From Planctomycetota bacterium (GTDB lineage: Bacteria; Planctomycetota; UBA1135; GCA-002686595), in NCBI GenBank assembly GCA_029259675.1, contig JAJDES010000604.1, positions 1 through 9,238 of the forward strand: 9,238 nucleotides of DNA. The letters are read 5' to 3'. The translations under genes were made by a program, and so were the position numbers. Positions 7,562 to 9,238 of the stretch are shown here, piece by piece (the first letter of the stretch is position 1; every line of letters starts with the position of its first letter). The notes under the pieces were generated by a model. It did not search any database. It saw nothing but the letters and a program-made list of their open reading frames with translations, and had not been told where the DNA came from.

Positions 7562-7771
7562 AGCTGTAGAGAAGAGCCCGATGGTTGCAGGTTTACCTTT
7601 CTCACGAACTGAACTTGGCGATTGCGAAAGGCCGTGCACAAATGCGGGCAGTCGCGGGAAGGCGCAGTGCCGCATAACTCCCCATGCCAAGGCGGTTTGG
7701 CGCCGTGTCCGGCAGCGTGCGATCAGCGCAGATAACTGCCCAAATCGTCGCAGCCAAAGTGCTTCGAGGGT
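7562..7771 (-). other. 210-base gap between the two TPR genes; no clear element
   Basis: This is the only sizeable gap in the window. It should contain the start region of the exported TPR gene and perhaps its promoter. I see no confident -35/-10 pair and no strong Shine-Dalgarno sequence before the ATG at 7561. There is also no hairpin with a T-run that would terminate the upstream gene. A weak potential hairpin (GCCAA/TTGGC with a six-base loop, about 7685-7700) lacks a T-tract. Frames cross the gap open but encode nothing recognisable. Confidence 0.4.
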
Positions 7772-9238
7772 CTAGGGGCAACCCGCACCCCAACTGCGCA
7801 AGCGCAACAAATTCCCAGGAGCCGGTTGTGTCGGATCGTGGTCGCAGAGGGGTAACAGAACCGCTGTTACAAACGGTCGCGGGTCGGGACCGATTTCGAC
7901 GCAGCGCTCAAACCAAGGCCGCGCAGCTTGCGGATCGTTGTGATTGACCAAATGCAAGAAGCCCATGTTTTGGTGCGCATCACCCCAGGCATTCTCCAGC
8001 TCCCAGCGCGCATCTTCGCTGAGATCTTCGGCGGCGAGTTGTTCGGCTCCCAGGGCAATCGACTGCTCCAGCAGTTTCTCGGCCAACTCAAAGTCGCTGT
8101 AGGTGTAATAAACGATGATCAATGCCGCGTCATTGATGATGCGGACGTCCTCGGGCGCCAAGGTTGTGGCCCGCAAGTAGGCCTCTGCGCTCTGATCCAT
8201 CAGCGCTTTCGCATGGGATAGGAGTTGATCTGCGGCAGTGCGCAGAGCTGCGGGGAGATCGCCTTCAAAGTTTTCTTCGAGGCCGGCCATGTCGAGCAGC
8301 CTTTGGCGCACCGCTTCACTCAACTCCTTGGGATTCTCACCCCCCAAATCCGCTACTGCGGAGCACAGAACGCGTGCGCGTTCTTCCAACTGCACGGCGG
8401 CATCGCGATTGAGGAAACCCGTGTTGTTGGTCCAGGCCACTTCCTCGGGCTGCAGTTCGGCCAAGATCTGATACACATCTGCGGCGGCTTCAAACTGCTG
8501 CATGTTGTGATACTTATCGCCGACGAAATTCAGCCCCTGGATGCCCGAGGGCAATTGACCCTCAATACTCCACTCGATGCCGCCGTCAAAAACCTCGTTC
8601 ATCGAAAGGAAGGAGGCGCTTGCGGCTTCGAGGTCACCCCGGTTGAACTGAATCCAGCCGGCGCCGTTGCGCGCCATGACTTCGTAGCCCTTTGCGGAAG
8701 CTTCCAATTCTGCGGAGAGTTCGCGCGAGCGAGCGAATAAGCGTTCGGCGGTGAGAAAATCCTCTTCGCTTTTGCCACCGGCGCCAAGGTCCGCGACGGC
8801 AGTTTGAAAGGTCTCGCGCCCAAGCCACCAGGAGCCTTCAGCCACTTCAGGATGCTTGTTCGTGAACTCCGAAATAGCGCTTCGCGATTGCACAAGGCCG
8901 CCGGCATTGCGCGCGGTGTTGGCCAACATCTCCAGCAAGGCGGCATTGCGGGGCAATTTATCGAGACCGCGTTGCAGGGCCGAAATGGCGTCGGGCGAAT
9001 TGCCCTGCCAAAGGTAAAGGTTGGAAAGCGTCTCGTAGCCCCAGGGATCGAGCGGATTCTCCGCAAGAACTCTTCCGAGGGCATCCAGCGCGCTTGCGAA
9101 GAGTTCCGCTTCGCGTTCATCCTCAAGTAAGGGGGCCTGCTCGGGCTGGGCGCCCTCTTTGGTCGCCGCATAGGCTTGATAGGCGGCCTTGGCCAACGTG
9201 CGCACAGGTGCTTCGCGCAAGCCCTTCGGAGCCGGACC
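7772..9238 (-). CDS. TPR-repeat protein (5' partial)
   Basis: At least 488 residues of a tetratricopeptide-repeat protein are present. The frame is still open at the right edge, with codons G-P-A-P-K-G before a TTG at 9220. The true start and any signal peptide therefore lie outside the window, and the TTG is probably just an internal Leu. TPR-like units appear near 9065-8960 (consensus-like N-P-L-D-P-W-G-Y and Y-L-W-Q-G-N), 8690-8600 (G-W-I-Q-F-N-R-G-D-L-E-A-A), 8510-8430 (Q-Q-F-E-A-A-A-D-V-Y), 8200-8060 (A-P-E-D-V-R-I-I-N-D-A-A-L-I) and 7995-7890 (M-G-F-L-H-L, then W-F-E-R-C-V-E-I-G-P). After the last unit is a roughly 35-residue tail rich in Pro, Arg and Leu that fits no repeat. It is probably a scaffold, like the following TPR gene, but the repeats of the two proteins are not obviously copies of each other. 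No enzymatic domain is visible in this part. Confidence 0.83.
   Translation of the reverse strand, partial: GPAPKGLREAPVRTLAKAAYQAYAATKEGAQPEQAPLLEDEREAELFASALDALGRVLAENPLDPWGYETLSNLYLWQGNSPDAISALQRGLDKLPRNAALLEMLANTARNAGGLVQSRSAISEFTNKHPEVAEGSWWLGRETFQTAVADLGAGGKSEEDFLTAERLFARSRELSAELEASAKGYEVMARNGAGWIQFNRGDLEAASASFLSMNEVFDGGIEWSIEGQLPSGIQGLNFVGDKYHNMQQFEAAADVYQILAELQPEEVAWTNNTGFLNRDAAVQLEERARVLCSAVADLGGENPKELSEAVRQRLLDMAGLEENFEGDLPAALRTAADQLLSHAKALMDQSAEAYLRATTLAPEDVRIINDAALIIVYYTYSDFELAEKLLEQSIALGAEQLAAEDLSEDARWELENAWGDAHQNMGFLHLVNHNDPQAARPWFERCVEIGPDPRPFVTAVLLPLCDHDPTQPAPGNLLRLRSWGAGCP

Noticed and set aside
7562..7690. 43-codon extension of the exported TPR protein
   Set aside because: It would bury a good signal peptide in the interior, and its sequence looks like translated non-coding DNA.
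1..9238. CRISPR array, tRNA/rRNA genes, transposase or integrase genes, defence or toxin-antitoxin modules
   Set aside because: None was seen on either strand. There are no regularly spaced repeats, cloverleaf-like segments or mobile-element protein motifs.

Overview
This window comes from a bacterial chromosome of roughly 60% G+C by eye. It is densely coding and shows no tRNA, rRNA, CRISPR array, insertion sequence or phage gene. Several traits suggest a large-genome environmental bacterium: long TPR proteins with export signals, a lipoprotein of the sulfatase/alkaline-phosphatase superfamily, a GT-C membrane glycosyltransferase, weak Shine-Dalgarno sequences and frequent TTG leucine codons. 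Planctomycetota or Myxococcota are my best guesses. This is inference from gene style, and no marker gene here fixes the phylum.

Left half, plus strand (1-4751). Three tightly packed genes probably form the end of one operon. (1) The C-terminal part of a major facilitator superfamily (MFS) exporter, cut by the window edge in transmembrane helix 4, carries antiporter motif C. (2) A 535-residue polytopic membrane protein of the GT39/PMT type (lipid-linked sugar donor) overlaps it by 4 bases (ATGA). (3) A ~713-residue lipoprotein has a sulfatase fold in which the formylglycine position is threonine. It starts either at a GTG overlapping the previous stop or, as preferred here, at an ATG 18 bases after that stop. 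Genes 2 and 3 both place large parts outside the cytoplasmic membrane, so cell-envelope or exported-glycan modification is a reasonable joint theme, but no substrate can be read from the sequence.

Right half, minus strand (9238-4756). Reading leftward there is a TPR protein open at the window edge, a 210-base gap, an exported 586-residue TPR protein, a 40-base gap, and a 334-residue protein of unknown function. This last protein has a conserved-looking N-terminus and a DHH-phosphoesterase-like H-x-D-x-D-G motif. The two gene sets converge with only 4 bases between their stop codons, so no ordinary intergenic terminator fits there.

The most noteworthy points are the threonine-type sulfatase homologue coupled to a GT39-like enzyme, its unassigned N-terminal domain, and the uncharacterised protein with the DHH-like signature. 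I do not see a convincing defence or mobile system. The window looks like ordinary chromosomal sequence with several poorly characterised envelope or housekeeping genes.
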